Part shown: piece after piece, positions 1-7,410 of the stretch | Layout: each line of letters begins with the position of its first letter | Numbering within the stretch: the first letter of the stretch is position 1 | DNA from: JBDRLH01 sp043813215 | Lineage (GTDB): Bacteria; Patescibacteriota; Minisyncoccia; Minisyncoccales; JAQTPW01 | Length of the DNA: 15,412 bases | Assembly (NCBI GenBank): GCA_043813215.1 | Contig: JBDRLH010000022.1 | Span: 1 to 15,412, forward strand | Direction of reading: 5' to 3' | Notes under the pieces: model-generated | Databases searched by the model: none | What the model was told of the DNA's origin: nothing | The model's input: only the letters and a program-made list of their open reading frames with translations | Made by a program: the position numbers and the translations under genes

Positions 1-73
1 AGAGAGAGTTCAAATTTCCTTAATTTATGGCATTTGGCCTCTCTCCAAACCAACGCCAACTATCTTATTTTCT
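1..73 (-). promoter_or_regulatory. 5' leader of the next transcript, possible pseudoknot (partial)
   Basis: The first 73 transcribed bases after the promoter contain no open frame that clearly starts a gene. TTTGG (49-45) pairs with CCAAA (37-33) around the loop AGAGAGG, and TGGC (58-55) pairs with GCCA (31-28) outside it. The loop bases AGAGAG (44-39) are complementary to CTCTCTCT at 8-1, which would form an H-type pseudoknot. An AAGGAA word (21-16) lies between the two. The element is cut by the window edge. I do not recognise an RNA family. Confidence 0.4.
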
Positions 74-79
74 ACCTTA

Positions 80-108
80 ATTATAGCATATTATAGTTAA
101 TTTGTCAA
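80..108 (-). promoter_or_regulatory. Perfect-consensus sigma70 promoter with extended -10
   Basis: Minus-strand TTGACA (108-103), a 17-bp spacer, then TATAAT (85-80) with TGC directly before it, an extended -10. Both hexamers match the consensus exactly. It lies 16 bases beyond the terminator's T run and points left out of the window, with a start point near 73. The transcribed gene is outside the window. Confidence 0.9.
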
Positions 109-123
109 GGATAATTGCTTACC

Positions 124-143
124 TAAAAACGGCTTCCGCCGTT
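124..143 (-). terminator. Rho-independent terminator ending the operon
   Basis: AACGGC-GGAA-GCCGTT on the minus strand (143-128) is a 6-bp stem closed by a GGAA (GNRA-type) tetraloop and continues into a T run to 125. It lies 40 bases after the last gene's stop, beyond an A/T-only stretch with repeated TTGAATTTT words on the plus strand. Confidence 0.85.
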
Positions 144-182
144 CTCTTAAATTTTGAATTTTGATATTTGAATTTTAATTTT

Positions 183-719
183 TTAGCTGTATCTATCGGC
201 AATAGTTGAAGCCACAAAGCTTTCCGGCTTGATTTTAGGTTCAAAACCGTTGCCTCTTATCAAGCCGACGATTTCTTTGATCATGTCCCTGGTTTGACCC
301 CTCTCACCGATATCGGCATGGATGTAGCGGAACTGCCAGTTTGGAGAAACATTTTTTCCTTGGCCGTTTATTTTCTCAAGCACCTGCAAAAATTCATTTT
401 CTAGATTTTCCCGCAAATAAAGCGCGAATTCGCAGGAAATCAGTACCTCTTCTAAAATCCTCTGCTTCCAATGGGAAAAAATCCTTTCTTTGTAATTTAT
501 TTTTTTGATAAAAAATCTTCCTCCCTCGCCCACCCGCCAAGCCACCACCACCAAAGGAAAATCAGGGGTTTCTGAAGAAGAAGAGTCGCAGCCAACGATA
601 ATATCGTAAAAATTCTCCGGCTTTTCCAAAATATAAGACACCAGTTCCTCCAGAACCTGTTTTACGTTTAAATTGCCCTTTGTTGGATTGTAAAAATTTC
701 CTTCTAAAAACTTCGGCAT
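183..719 (-). CDS. YkuK/DUF458-like RNase H-fold protein
   Basis: The 178-residue product resembles the YkuK (DUF458) family, which has a predicted RNase H-like fold and no settled biochemical role. The visible family blocks are IIVGCDSSSSE (40-50, equivalent of a VGTDSQ strand), RYIHADIGERGQTRDMIKEI (131-150) and FEPKIKPESFVASTIADRYS (159-178). Acidic residues D45, D136 and D175, with E90 or E91, could form a metal-binding active site. Typical relatives continue a little past ADR, and here the protein ends three residues after the R. It is the last gene of the transcript, with a terminator 40 bases beyond its stop. Nuclease activity is inference. Confidence 0.72.
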   Translation of the reverse strand: MPKFLEGNFYNPTKGNLNVKQVLEELVSYILEKPENFYDIIVGCDSSSSETPDFPLVVVAWRVGEGGRFFIKKINYKERIFSHWKQRILEEVLISCEFALYLRENLENEFLQVLEKINGQGKNVSPNWQFRYIHADIGERGQTRDMIKEIVGLIRGNGFEPKIKPESFVASTIADRYS

Positions 720-738
720 CTTATTTTGATATAAAATT

Positions 739-760
739 AAAAAACGCCTGCTTGCGCCTT
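739..760 (-). terminator. Weak terminator-like hairpin after tpiA
   Basis: Minus-strand AAGGCGC (760-754) pairs with GCGTTTT (747-741), including two G-U pairs, around a 6-nt loop, with T continuing to 739. It lies 15 bases after the tpiA stop and about 20 bases before the next gene. The stem is weak, so it may only reduce read-through. Confidence 0.35.
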
Positions 761-775
761 CTTAAAACCTGCAAT

Positions 776-1435
776 TTATATGTTTTTTACTATTTTGATG
801 AATTCTTCGCAAACCAGCGAGGCGCCGCCGATTAAAAGACCGTCAAATCCAGCTTCTTTAATATAGCCCAAAGCGTTTTTAGAATCAATACTTCCCCCGT
901 AAAGAATCTGTTCTTTTTTTCCTATTTTGTTTTTTATTTCCATAAGCATTTTTTTTGCGTCTGCCTTATCACAAGAACTGCCCGTTCCTATGGCAAACAG
1001 CGGCTCAAAAGCGACAATCGTTCCTTTTTGCCAAACATTGTCAAGTTGGGAAACTTTATCAATACACAATATCGGAATCATTTTTTCCTTCAAAACCGCT
1101 TGTACTTTTTTGGAAATATCCTCGCCCGTCTCGCCCAGCACCCTTCTTCTTTCTGAATGCCCCAAAATAACATATTGGCAACCCAAATCTTTTAACATTT
1201 TTGATGAAACCTCGCCGGTGTAAGCGCCCGATTCCGCCCAAAAACAATCTTGCGAGCCGAGTTTAAGATTCAAATTATTAGATTTAAGATTAAAGATGAA
1301 TGGAAAAGGCGGACATATGACTACTTCTATATTTTTTGTATCTTTTATCCCCTCTGATACCCCATCAAAAAGCTCTTTGGCTTCTTGTAAGGTCTGGGGA
1401 TTCATTTTCCAATTTGCGACAATTAATGGCTTCAT
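776..1435 (-). CDS. tpiA: Triosephosphate isomerase, short form
   Basis: The enzyme interconverts dihydroxyacetone phosphate and glyceraldehyde-3-phosphate. The 219-residue product keeps the catalytic residues: K10 in ANWKMN (7-12), H93 in ILGHSERR (90-97), E144 in AFEPLFAIGTG (142-152, the flexible loop), and the phosphate-binding YGGS (179-182) and IGGAS (202-206). Typical bacterial enzymes have about 250 residues. The missing part is mainly between PILCID (121-126) and VAFEP, where the usual CIGE and the helix after it are absent, as in short archaeal forms. It overlaps galT by four bases. Because all catalytic residues remain, it is probably active. Confidence 0.94.
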   Translation of the reverse strand: MKPLIVANWKMNPQTLQEAKELFDGVSEGIKDTKNIEVVICPPFPFIFNLKSNNLNLKLGSQDCFWAESGAYTGEVSSKMLKDLGCQYVILGHSERRRVLGETGEDISKKVQAVLKEKMIPILCIDKVSQLDNVWQKGTIVAFEPLFAIGTGSSCDKADAKKMLMEIKNKIGKKEQILYGGSIDSKNALGYIKEAGFDGLLIGGASLVCEEFIKIVKNI

Positions 1436-2481
1436 TGTTTTCTTAAATATTCGGCAGCTTTTTCCGGCTCAATAGTTGATATTTCAATGCCGGCTCCCAA
1501 TTCAAAGCCCGCCCAAATTTGAGTTTTCGGCAGAATCTCCAAATGCCAATGGTAGTGGTTGTAATCTTTGCCGTCGCAAGGCGCCGTATGAATGAAAAAA
1601 TTATAAGCCGGATCGGCCAAAGCCTTGTAAATTCTGTTCAAAGCAACCCGAAAAGCTTCGGCGAAATAATCCTTTTGACCGTTGGTAATCCTTTCAAAAT
1701 AAGCGTGATGAACCTTGGGATAAATTCTCGTTTCAAAAGCCACTCTTGAAGTAAAGGGAACCAATACCACAAATTCTTCGTTTTCAAAAACAATCCTTCT
1801 CCCGTCTTTTCTGTCATAAGCCAGCATATCGCAATGAACGCATCGGCCATATTCCTTGAAATAAGCGGCCGAACCGTCAATGCTGGATTGAAGATCAGGA
1901 TCAATCAAAGGAAGGGCGATTATCTGGGAATGAGGATGGACAACCGAAGCTCCGGCTTCCCTGCCGTTATTATGAAAAATTGAAATATAGCCGACAAGCT
2001 TTTCATTCATTAAGTCCAGATATCTTTCCTGATAAACATTGACGACCTCTTTTATTTGATCGTCAGAAAATTGAGCCATTTGCTTTTCATGATCTCGGGT
2101 AACGACAACTTCATGGAAACCAACTCCGTCCATAACATGATAAGGACCCTCGATGCGCTCGTTAAAAGAATCGGATTTTGAAAAAGCCGGGTATTTGTTG
2201 GGTATGACAACGGTGGTCCAGTTTTTAGGAACTCTATCTCTGGAAACTGTTTTTTTACCCCGATTAAAAACTAAAATCGGTTTTTCTTTGGCGCCCAAAT
2301 TACAAAACGGGCATTGGCTTTTGGGCACAATTTCCTTTTTTTTCTTTTCTTTTTTGAACATCTCCGGTCTCTTGGCGCGGCCGGTGGCTATTAATACCCA
2401 GTCTTTGGAGACCAAATCGTAGCGAAGCTCCGAAGGAAACTTAACCCCGTTTAATTGTATTTTTTTGTTATCAGATTCCAT
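1432..2481 (-). CDS. galT: Galactose-1-phosphate uridylyltransferase (GalT family)
   Basis: GalT exchanges UMP between UDP-glucose and galactose-1-phosphate through a uridylylated histidine. The 349-residue product has the active-site HPHSQ (182-186), NNGREAGASV just before it, Zn-site cysteines CPFC (57-60), a second pair CVHC (214-217), and HYHWHLEILP (309-318). The length equals the family norm (about 348). No galK, galE or galM is in the window, so a related activity such as another sugar-1-phosphate nucleotidyl transfer remains possible. It overlaps the glycosyltransferase by 31 bases and tpiA by four (ATGA). No better in-frame start exists inside the overlap. Confidence 0.87.
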   Translation of the reverse strand: MESDNKKIQLNGVKFPSELRYDLVSKDWVLIATGRAKRPEMFKKEKKKKEIVPKSQCPFCNLGAKEKPILVFNRGKKTVSRDRVPKNWTTVVIPNKYPAFSKSDSFNERIEGPYHVMDGVGFHEVVVTRDHEKQMAQFSDDQIKEVVNVYQERYLDLMNEKLVGYISIFHNNGREAGASVVHPHSQIIALPLIDPDLQSSIDGSAAYFKEYGRCVHCDMLAYDRKDGRRIVFENEEFVVLVPFTSRVAFETRIYPKVHHAYFERITNGQKDYFAEAFRVALNRIYKALADPAYNFFIHTAPCDGKDYNHYHWHLEILPKTQIWAGFELGAGIEISTIEPEKAAEYLRKQ

Positions 2482-3170
2482 TTGATTTTTAATAAATCCG
2501 AAGCCATTTTAATTATTGAGCCGGGTTTTACTTTAGAATCCAAATCATTTTTCCAGACGACGGGAATTTCTTTTATTTTATATCCCGCCCGCTTTGCCAG
2601 CAACAGAATTTCCGAATCAAAGGCAAAATGATCTATTTTTGACTTGGGAAAAATCTCTTCTGCAGATTTTTTGGTAAAACCTTTAAAGCCGCACTGGGTA
2701 TCTTCTATGCCCCAAAGACCGATGATTATTTTCCTGTAAAATTTAAAGCCCTCTCCCAAAAGAATTTGCCTCAACCAGGGCTGAGGAGGATCCAAAACCG
2801 CGCCTTTTATATCTCTTGAACCGATGACGACATCATAGCCCTTTTGGAACTCAGGCCACATTTTTTCTATCTGGTCAATGGAAGTGGAATTGTCGGCATC
2901 GGCAAAAACCCTGAAATCTCCCCGCGCCGACATCATGCCCACAGAAACCGCCCTGCCTTTTCCTCCGCCATTGTTTTCAACCAATCTCAAACCCTTAATC
3001 TTTGCCTCCTGCCCGCGTACAATTTCTCTTGTCCCGTCTTTTGAACCGTTATCTACCACCAGAATTTCGTAATCATACGTTTGTCTGCTCAAATAATCGT
3101 TAATCTCTTCTAAGGTTTTTTCAATCCGTTTTTCTTCGTTATAAGCCGGGATAATAATTGATAGCCGCAT
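2451..3170 (-). CDS. Family-2 glycosyltransferase, polyprenyl-phosphate type
   Basis: This is a GT-A fold transferase that likely moves a sugar from a nucleotide donor to a polyprenyl phosphate or glycan acceptor at the membrane face. The 239-residue product has LSIIIPAYNEEKRI (3-16), VVDNGSKDGT (38-47), the DAD metal-binding motif (91-93), GSRD (117-120), and the block PPQPWLRQ (128-135), DTQCGFKGF (157-165), FAFDSEILLLAKRAGYKI. That set resembles the dolichyl-phosphate beta-glucosyltransferase (ALG5/DPM1-like) branch. No C-terminal membrane segments are present. The donor and acceptor cannot be read from the sequence. It overlaps galT by 31 bases, so the two are probably coupled. Confidence 0.88.
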   Translation of the reverse strand: MRLSIIIPAYNEEKRIEKTLEEINDYLSRQTYDYEILVVDNGSKDGTREIVRGQEAKIKGLRLVENNGGGKGRAVSVGMMSARGDFRVFADADNSTSIDQIEKMWPEFQKGYDVVIGSRDIKGAVLDPPQPWLRQILLGEGFKFYRKIIIGLWGIEDTQCGFKGFTKKSAEEIFPKSKIDHFAFDSEILLLAKRAGYKIKEIPVVWKNDLDSKVKPGSIIKMASDLLKIKWNLITKKYN

Positions 3171-3190
3171 ATTGATTTATTCTACTATAA

Positions 3191-4000
3191 TTATAATTTT
3201 GTTAAAACTAGATGGCCGCTTTTTACTGCTGCTATCGTGTGTTCAAAATGGCAAGACAGACTACCGTCTTTGGTTTTAAAACCAAAACCATCGCTTGCCC
3301 GCTTAATGTGCCAATCGCCGACTGTGACCATGGGCTCTATGCACAAAACCATGCCTTCTTTTAAAATAGTATTGGCAACTCCCTGATAAGGCACCCTATC
3401 AACCGTTGCTTTATCAAAAGATACTGAATTTAAAATTTCCGGGTCTTCGTGGACTTTTCTGCCGATGCCGTGGCCGCACAGCTCCCGCACCACCCCAAAG
3501 CCCTGGCCCTCCACATATTTTTGAATAGCTTTACTGATATCCCCAATTTTATTTTGCGGCTTCACCTTATCAATTCCTAATTCCAGCGCTTTTCTAGTAA
3601 TTTCCAATAATTTTTTAATTTCCGGTTTAATTTCTCCTACCGCTACGGTTATCGCCATATCGTTATGAAAATTTTTATATTCCATACCCAAATCAAGGGA
3701 AATAATATCTCCCTCTTGCAAAACCCTGTCCGAAGGAACGGCATGGACGATTTCTTCATTTACAGAGGTGCACAGACAGCTGGGATAAACTTTATCGGGC
3801 GCGGCATCGTCAGGAGCATTATAGCCTTTGAACGAACACTTTCCTCCAAATGACAAAATCAGACTCTCGGCGAGTCTGTCTAATTCTTTTGTAGTAATTC
3901 CCGGCCTGACTTCTTTTTTTAATCTTTCTGTTATTCCCGCCAGGATTCTCCCGCCCTCTGACATTACCTTAATTTCTTCCGGGGTTTTAATTGTAATCAT
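3191..4000 (-). CDS. map: Methionine aminopeptidase, type I
   Basis: The enzyme removes the initiator Met from nascent proteins. The 269-residue product shows the five metal ligands in order: D103, D114 (DLGMEYKNFHND), H177 (CGHGIG), E222 (IEPM) and E253 (HFEHT), plus H86 in VHAVP. Relative to E. coli Map it has an insertion of about ten residues before YPSCLCTSVNE (NAPDDAAPDK, 61-70) and another near 195-213, and a shorter C-terminus. There is no N-terminal SH3-binding or zinc-finger extension. It overlaps adk by four bases; 20 bases follow before the glycosyltransferase. Confidence 0.97.
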   Translation of the reverse strand: MITIKTPEEIKVMSEGGRILAGITERLKKEVRPGITTKELDRLAESLILSFGGKCSFKGYNAPDDAAPDKVYPSCLCTSVNEEIVHAVPSDRVLQEGDIISLDLGMEYKNFHNDMAITVAVGEIKPEIKKLLEITRKALELGIDKVKPQNKIGDISKAIQKYVEGQGFGVVRELCGHGIGRKVHEDPEILNSVSFDKATVDRVPYQGVANTILKEGMVLCIEPMVTVGDWHIKRASDGFGFKTKDGSLSCHFEHTIAAVKSGHLVLTKL

Positions 4001-4677
4001 TGAAGGGCTTTTAAAATCTCCTTAAAAACATTTTCAATGCTTTGTTCGCCCTTTATTTTTATAAGTCTTCCGGTTTTCCGATAAAAATTAATTACCGGAT
4101 GAACCTCTGATTTAAACCATTCTAATCTGTTTTTTACTCCCGAAGTCGTGTCGTCGGCCCTATGCATTAATTCTCCGCCGCATTTCGGGCACTTTTTAAC
4201 TTTTACCCATTCTCCCACATAAGGAATGATTTTTTCGCATTTTTTACAAATTCTCCTTTTGGTCAAGCGCCAGATCACTTCTTTATTAGAAATATCAATC
4301 AGCATTATTTTCACATTTTTATCCCAATCATACCACTTCAAAACTTCATCAATCAAATGAGCTTCAAAAATCTTTCTAGGGCTGCCATCCATAATAAATC
4401 CTCTAAAATTTTCTTTATTTTTAAAATCTTCGAATTTATCCAACCATAATTTAAAAATAATCGGTGTTGAAACTAGCCCGCCTGCATCTACAATCTTCTT
4501 GATTTTTTTTCCGGTGAAATCATTTTTTGTTTTTCTTTCTCTCAAAAGATCACCGCTCCCGACATAATCTAATTTTAATCTTTCTCCTAAAAGTTCTGCT
4601 TGGGTGCCCTTGCCCGAACCGGGCTTCCCTAAAAAAATAATAACCGGTATGTTTTTTATTTTATTAAAATGTTTCAT
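3997..4677 (-). CDS. adk: Adenylate kinase, zinc-lid type
   Basis: The enzyme interconverts ATP+AMP and 2 ADP in the cytoplasm. The 226-residue product has the P-loop GKPGSGKGT (17-25), the AMP-binding SGDLLRE (41-47), DGSPR (97-101, usually DGFPR), and a lid with four cysteines C144, C147, C163 and C166 that should bind zinc, then HRADDT (172-177). The N-terminus carries about nine residues more than usual before the P-loop strand, but the only plausible ATG is this one inside the secY end (14-base overlap). Its TGA overlaps the map ATG. The secY-adk-map order is common in bacteria. Confidence 0.96.
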   Translation of the reverse strand: MKHFNKIKNIPVIIFLGKPGSGKGTQAELLGERLKLDYVGSGDLLRERKTKNDFTGKKIKKIVDAGGLVSTPIIFKLWLDKFEDFKNKENFRGFIMDGSPRKIFEAHLIDEVLKWYDWDKNVKIMLIDISNKEVIWRLTKRRICKKCEKIIPYVGEWVKVKKCPKCGGELMHRADDTTSGVKNRLEWFKSEVHPVINFYRKTGRLIKIKGEQSIENVFKEILKALQ

Positions 4678-5941
4678 ATTCTCTCATTTGCAATTGGGCT
4701 TTAATTTGGCGGATGGTCTCCAAAACCACCGAAACGACGATAAGCAAAGATGTCCCTCCCACCAAAAACTGAAACTGTTGAACGTTGGTTATACCCTGAA
4801 CGATGGAGGGCATCACGGCGATAATACCCAAGAATAAAGCGCCGATCAGTAGAACTCTGTTTAAAATAAAATACATAAACTTGGCGGTGCTTTCTCCGGG
4901 CCTAATTCCCGGGATGAATCCGCCCATTTTCTGGAGATTCTGAGAAATGGCTTTGGGATCAAAGGTGACGGCGGTATAAAAGAAAGTAAAAGCCACCACC
5001 AAAATAAAATATAAAACTCCGTAAATCCACGGGTTCTGGAAAAAATCAGCCAGACCCTTGGCGATACCGCCGATTAAGCCGGGATTGCCGGCCAAAAAAT
5101 TACCAACCATGCTCGGAATCATTAAAATTGACAAAGCAAAAATTATGGGGATGACTCCGGCCGGATTGATATTTAAAGGCAAATAAGTTGACGCTCCTCC
5201 GTACATCTTTGATCCTCTTACTCTTTTGGCATAAGAAACCGGAATGTTTCTTCTGGCTTCGTTAATTAAAACTACTCCGGCGATAGCTATCAAAGAAGTG
5301 CTGAAAAAAAGTAAATAAGAGAAAATTTTAGAAGAATCGTAACCGACCAGCATTTGTCTAAGATTGTTCGGAAAGTTGGCGATAATACCGGCGAAAATCA
5401 GAAGAGAAACGCCGTTGCCGATTCCCTTTTCAGAAATCAGCTCTCCCAGCCACATTAAGAATAAAGAGCCGGCTGTAATCGTCACGATCGAAGTGAATAG
5501 AATTGACGGTGTTAAATTGCTGATTACTCCCTGGCGTTGGAAAAGATTGAGCATGGCAAAGGCCTGGAGAGCCGATAAAGGAACGGCGGCAATGCGGCAA
5601 TACTGGTTGAATTTTTGACGGCCCGCTTCTCCCTCTTCTTTATATATTTTTTCAAGTTGGGGAAAAATCATGGTCAGCAACTGGAAAACAATTGTCGCCG
5701 TAATATAGGGGCCCAATCCCAGCATAATGATGGATAGTTTGTCCAAAGCGCCCCCGGTAAAAGCATTCAGCAAGCCGAACATTTGGAATTGGTTAAAAAA
5801 ATTTTTAATATTTTCGGCCGAGATTCCCGGAATCGGGATATTGGCCATCACTCTGAAAATAATAAAAACTCCCAGAACAAAAAGAATCTTTTTCCTTAAA
5901 TCGGGGATTTTGAAAATTTGCGTAAATTTATCAAGCCACAT
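4664..5941 (-). CDS. secY: Protein translocase subunit SecY
   Basis: SecY is the channel of the Sec translocon in the cytoplasmic membrane. The 425-residue product has the SecY pattern of ten membrane segments. Visible landmarks are the first segment with FRVMANIPIPGI (about 29-40), LGLGPYITATIVFQLLTMI, the long loop YAKRVRGSKMYGGASTYLPL, AGVIPIIFALSIL, and the cytoplasmic loop KMGGFIPGIRPGESTAKF. The C-terminus is short (QMREYETF). Its stop lies inside adk, overlapping by 14 bases. Confidence is high from the whole-length pattern. Confidence 0.98.
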   Translation of the reverse strand: MWLDKFTQIFKIPDLRKKILFVLGVFIIFRVMANIPIPGISAENIKNFFNQFQMFGLLNAFTGGALDKLSIIMLGLGPYITATIVFQLLTMIFPQLEKIYKEEGEAGRQKFNQYCRIAAVPLSALQAFAMLNLFQRQGVISNLTPSILFTSIVTITAGSLFLMWLGELISEKGIGNGVSLLIFAGIIANFPNNLRQMLVGYDSSKIFSYLLFFSTSLIAIAGVVLINEARRNIPVSYAKRVRGSKMYGGASTYLPLNINPAGVIPIIFALSILMIPSMVGNFLAGNPGLIGGIAKGLADFFQNPWIYGVLYFILVVAFTFFYTAVTFDPKAISQNLQKMGGFIPGIRPGESTAKFMYFILNRVLLIGALFLGIIAVMPSIVQGITNVQQFQFLVGGTSLLIVVSVVLETIRQIKAQLQMREYETF

Positions 5942-5969
5942 GGAATGAAATTAAATTATTTGATTTCTC

Positions 5970-6398
5970 CTATTTTATTTCTCCGCCGGCTTTCTTGATT
6001 TTTTCTTTTGCGCTGTTGGAAATCAGAAAATCTTCAAAAACCAAGGCTTTTTTTATCTCGCCTCCTCCTAAAATCTTAATCCGGGGCACCTCACTTTTTA
6101 TCTTACGCACCAATCTCTTTTCTATCAAGATCTGAGGAGAAACAGTTTGGCCCGTATCAAATTTTTTATCAAAAATATCCAAATTTAAAATTACCGTATT
6201 TTTAGATAAAGCTTTGGATTTATACCCTCTGAGTTTCGGATATCGTTTCAGCAATTCGCGGACTATCGGCTTGACGTTGGTGGCTCTCGATTTTCCCTTC
6301 GCTGCGCCGCCACCGCAGAAATGACCGTGATCGCCCCCTCTTCCCACTCTCTTTGGTTTTTCTCCTTTATGAATTGGTTTTAATTGATGTAATTGCAT
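5970..6398 (-). CDS. rplO: 50S ribosomal protein L15 (uL15), divergent
   Basis: L15 is a late-assembly large-subunit protein with a long glycine-rich N-terminal arm. The 142-residue product keeps the arm (HQLKPIHKGEKPKRVGRGG, then HGHFCGGGAAKGKSRA at about 24-39) and the motif RYPKLRGYKSK (52-62), but the arm differs from the usual GRG.GSG.GKTSGRG.KGQ pattern. PKLRG and the C-terminal KAGGEIK support the call, as does its place between rpsE and secY. A TAGGAG word at its stop is 23 bases from the secY ATG, too far to be a normal ribosome-binding site. Confidence 0.92.
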   Translation of the reverse strand: MQLHQLKPIHKGEKPKRVGRGGDHGHFCGGGAAKGKSRATNVKPIVRELLKRYPKLRGYKSKALSKNTVILNLDIFDKKFDTGQTVSPQILIEKRLVRKIKSEVPRIKILGGGEIKKALVFEDFLISNSAKEKIKKAGGEIK

Positions 6399-6407
6399 GT
6401 TTTGTTT

Positions 6408-7043
6408 TTATTTCTGAACCTTTGGCGAAGAAACAAGGTTCTTGTCAGAAGGCGAGGTTCTTATCTTTTTTAAAGCCAGAATGGTCGCCATGGCATTATT
6501 CAATTTATTTCCCGTCCTTCCTAAAATTTTTGAGGAAATATTTTTGATTCCGCCCAAAGCACAGACAATCCTGACGGTCCCTCCGGCTACCAAGCCCCTT
6601 CCCTTTCTCTGCGGCCTTAATAAAACTTTCGCTGCACCGAATTTTGCATAAACTTCATGCGGAATAGTTTCATTAACAATGGGAACCTCCATCATATTTT
6701 TCTTTGCCAGCCTCGTCGCTTTTTCCACCGCCTGCTGCACATCCAATCCTTTGGCTACGCCCAAGCCGACTCTTTTTATTTTATCACCCATGACTATTAC
6801 CGCTCTGAATCTAAGTTGTTTTCCTCCTTTGGTGACACGAGTAACTCTTGAAAGATCCAAGAGCTTGGAATCAAATTCGGAAATTTCTCTTTGTCCTGAA
6901 AAAGGCCGACGCGATCTTCTGAACGCTTCACGCCCAAATGTTTCCGAACGAACTTCCCGCCCTAAAGGAGCGCTATTTGCCAAGGGCTGAGCGACATCTG
7001 TTTTGGGCACAACTGTTTTTTGATTGTTGTTTGTATTTTCCAT
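6408..7043 (-). CDS. rpsE: 30S ribosomal protein S5 (uS5), N-terminally extended
   Basis: S5 lines the mRNA channel and affects decoding accuracy. The core starts near residue 57: LDLSRVTRVTKGGKQLRFRA (62-81), GVAKGLDVQQAVEKA (95-109), VYAKFGAAKVLLRPQRKGRG, and GIKNISSKILGR. Residues 1-56 are a polar extension ahead of the usual start, with two related nine-residue blocks, LGREVRSET (27-35) and FGREAFRRS (36-44). The C-terminus has about 15 extra polar residues. It is followed after nine bases by rplO, with no rpmD (L30) between. Confidence 0.96.
   Translation of the reverse strand: MENTNNNQKTVVPKTDVAQPLANSAPLGREVRSETFGREAFRRSRRPFSGQREISEFDSKLLDLSRVTRVTKGGKQLRFRAVIVMGDKIKRVGLGVAKGLDVQQAVEKATRLAKKNMMEVPIVNETIPHEVYAKFGAAKVLLRPQRKGRGLVAGGTVRIVCALGGIKNISSKILGRTGNKLNNAMATILALKKIRTSPSDKNLVSSPKVQK
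6917..6965 (-). repeat. Imperfect tandem repeat in the 5' part of rpsE
   Basis: On the minus strand a 24-base unit (6965-6942) is followed by ACA and a 22-base unit (6938-6917). Both share TT.GGGCG.GAAG, then CGTTC.GAA, with three mismatches and a 2-base gap. Because of the gap the second copy is read partly in another frame (GREVRSE against GREAFRR), so the duplication appears to be at DNA level. Confidence 0.5.
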
Positions 7044-7061
7044 TTTACTTTAATCTTAAAT

Positions 7062-7406
7062 CTAAAACTTTAATCCTCCCTCCCTGGCTCCGTCGGCCAA
7101 AGCTTTTACCACTCCGTGATATTTAAATCCGCCCCTGTCAAAAACGACCTTTTCTATTTTCTTTTCCAGACCCAATTTCGCAATAAGCTTGCCCACCTCT
7201 CCGGCTTTTAAAATTTTGCCAGATTTTACCTTTGACTTCAAGTCGTTTGCCGCAGCTATTACCTGACCCTTTTCATCATTAATTAATTGGGCATAAATAT
7301 GAGAATTTGATGCAGAAAAGCAAAGCCTGGGCAATTCTTTCGTGCCAAAAATTCTTGATCTGATTCTTTTGTGGCGTCTGATTCTTTTTTGTTTTGTTTC
7401 TAGCAT
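7062..7406 (-). CDS. rplR: 50S ribosomal protein L18 (uL18)
   Basis: L18 binds 5S rRNA together with L5. The 114-residue product has the basic N-terminus KQKRIRRHKRIRSRIFG (5-21), the RLCFSASNSHIYAQLIND strand region (27-44), and the C-terminal signature FDRGGFKYHGVVKALADGAR (89-108) with EGGLKF. Length and order are typical. It is 18 A/T-rich bases from rpsE. Confidence 0.96.
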   Translation of the reverse strand: MLETKQKRIRRHKRIRSRIFGTKELPRLCFSASNSHIYAQLINDEKGQVIAAANDLKSKVKSGKILKAGEVGKLIAKLGLEKKIEKVVFDRGGFKYHGVVKALADGAREGGLKF

Positions 7407-7410
7407 GTTT

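Noticed and set aside
2424..2434. Shared 10-mer cgaagctccg in galT and in the rplW extension (about 13535) as a dispersed repeat
   Set aside because: In galT it encodes the family-conserved SELR segment; ten bases shared is too short to claim a repeat.
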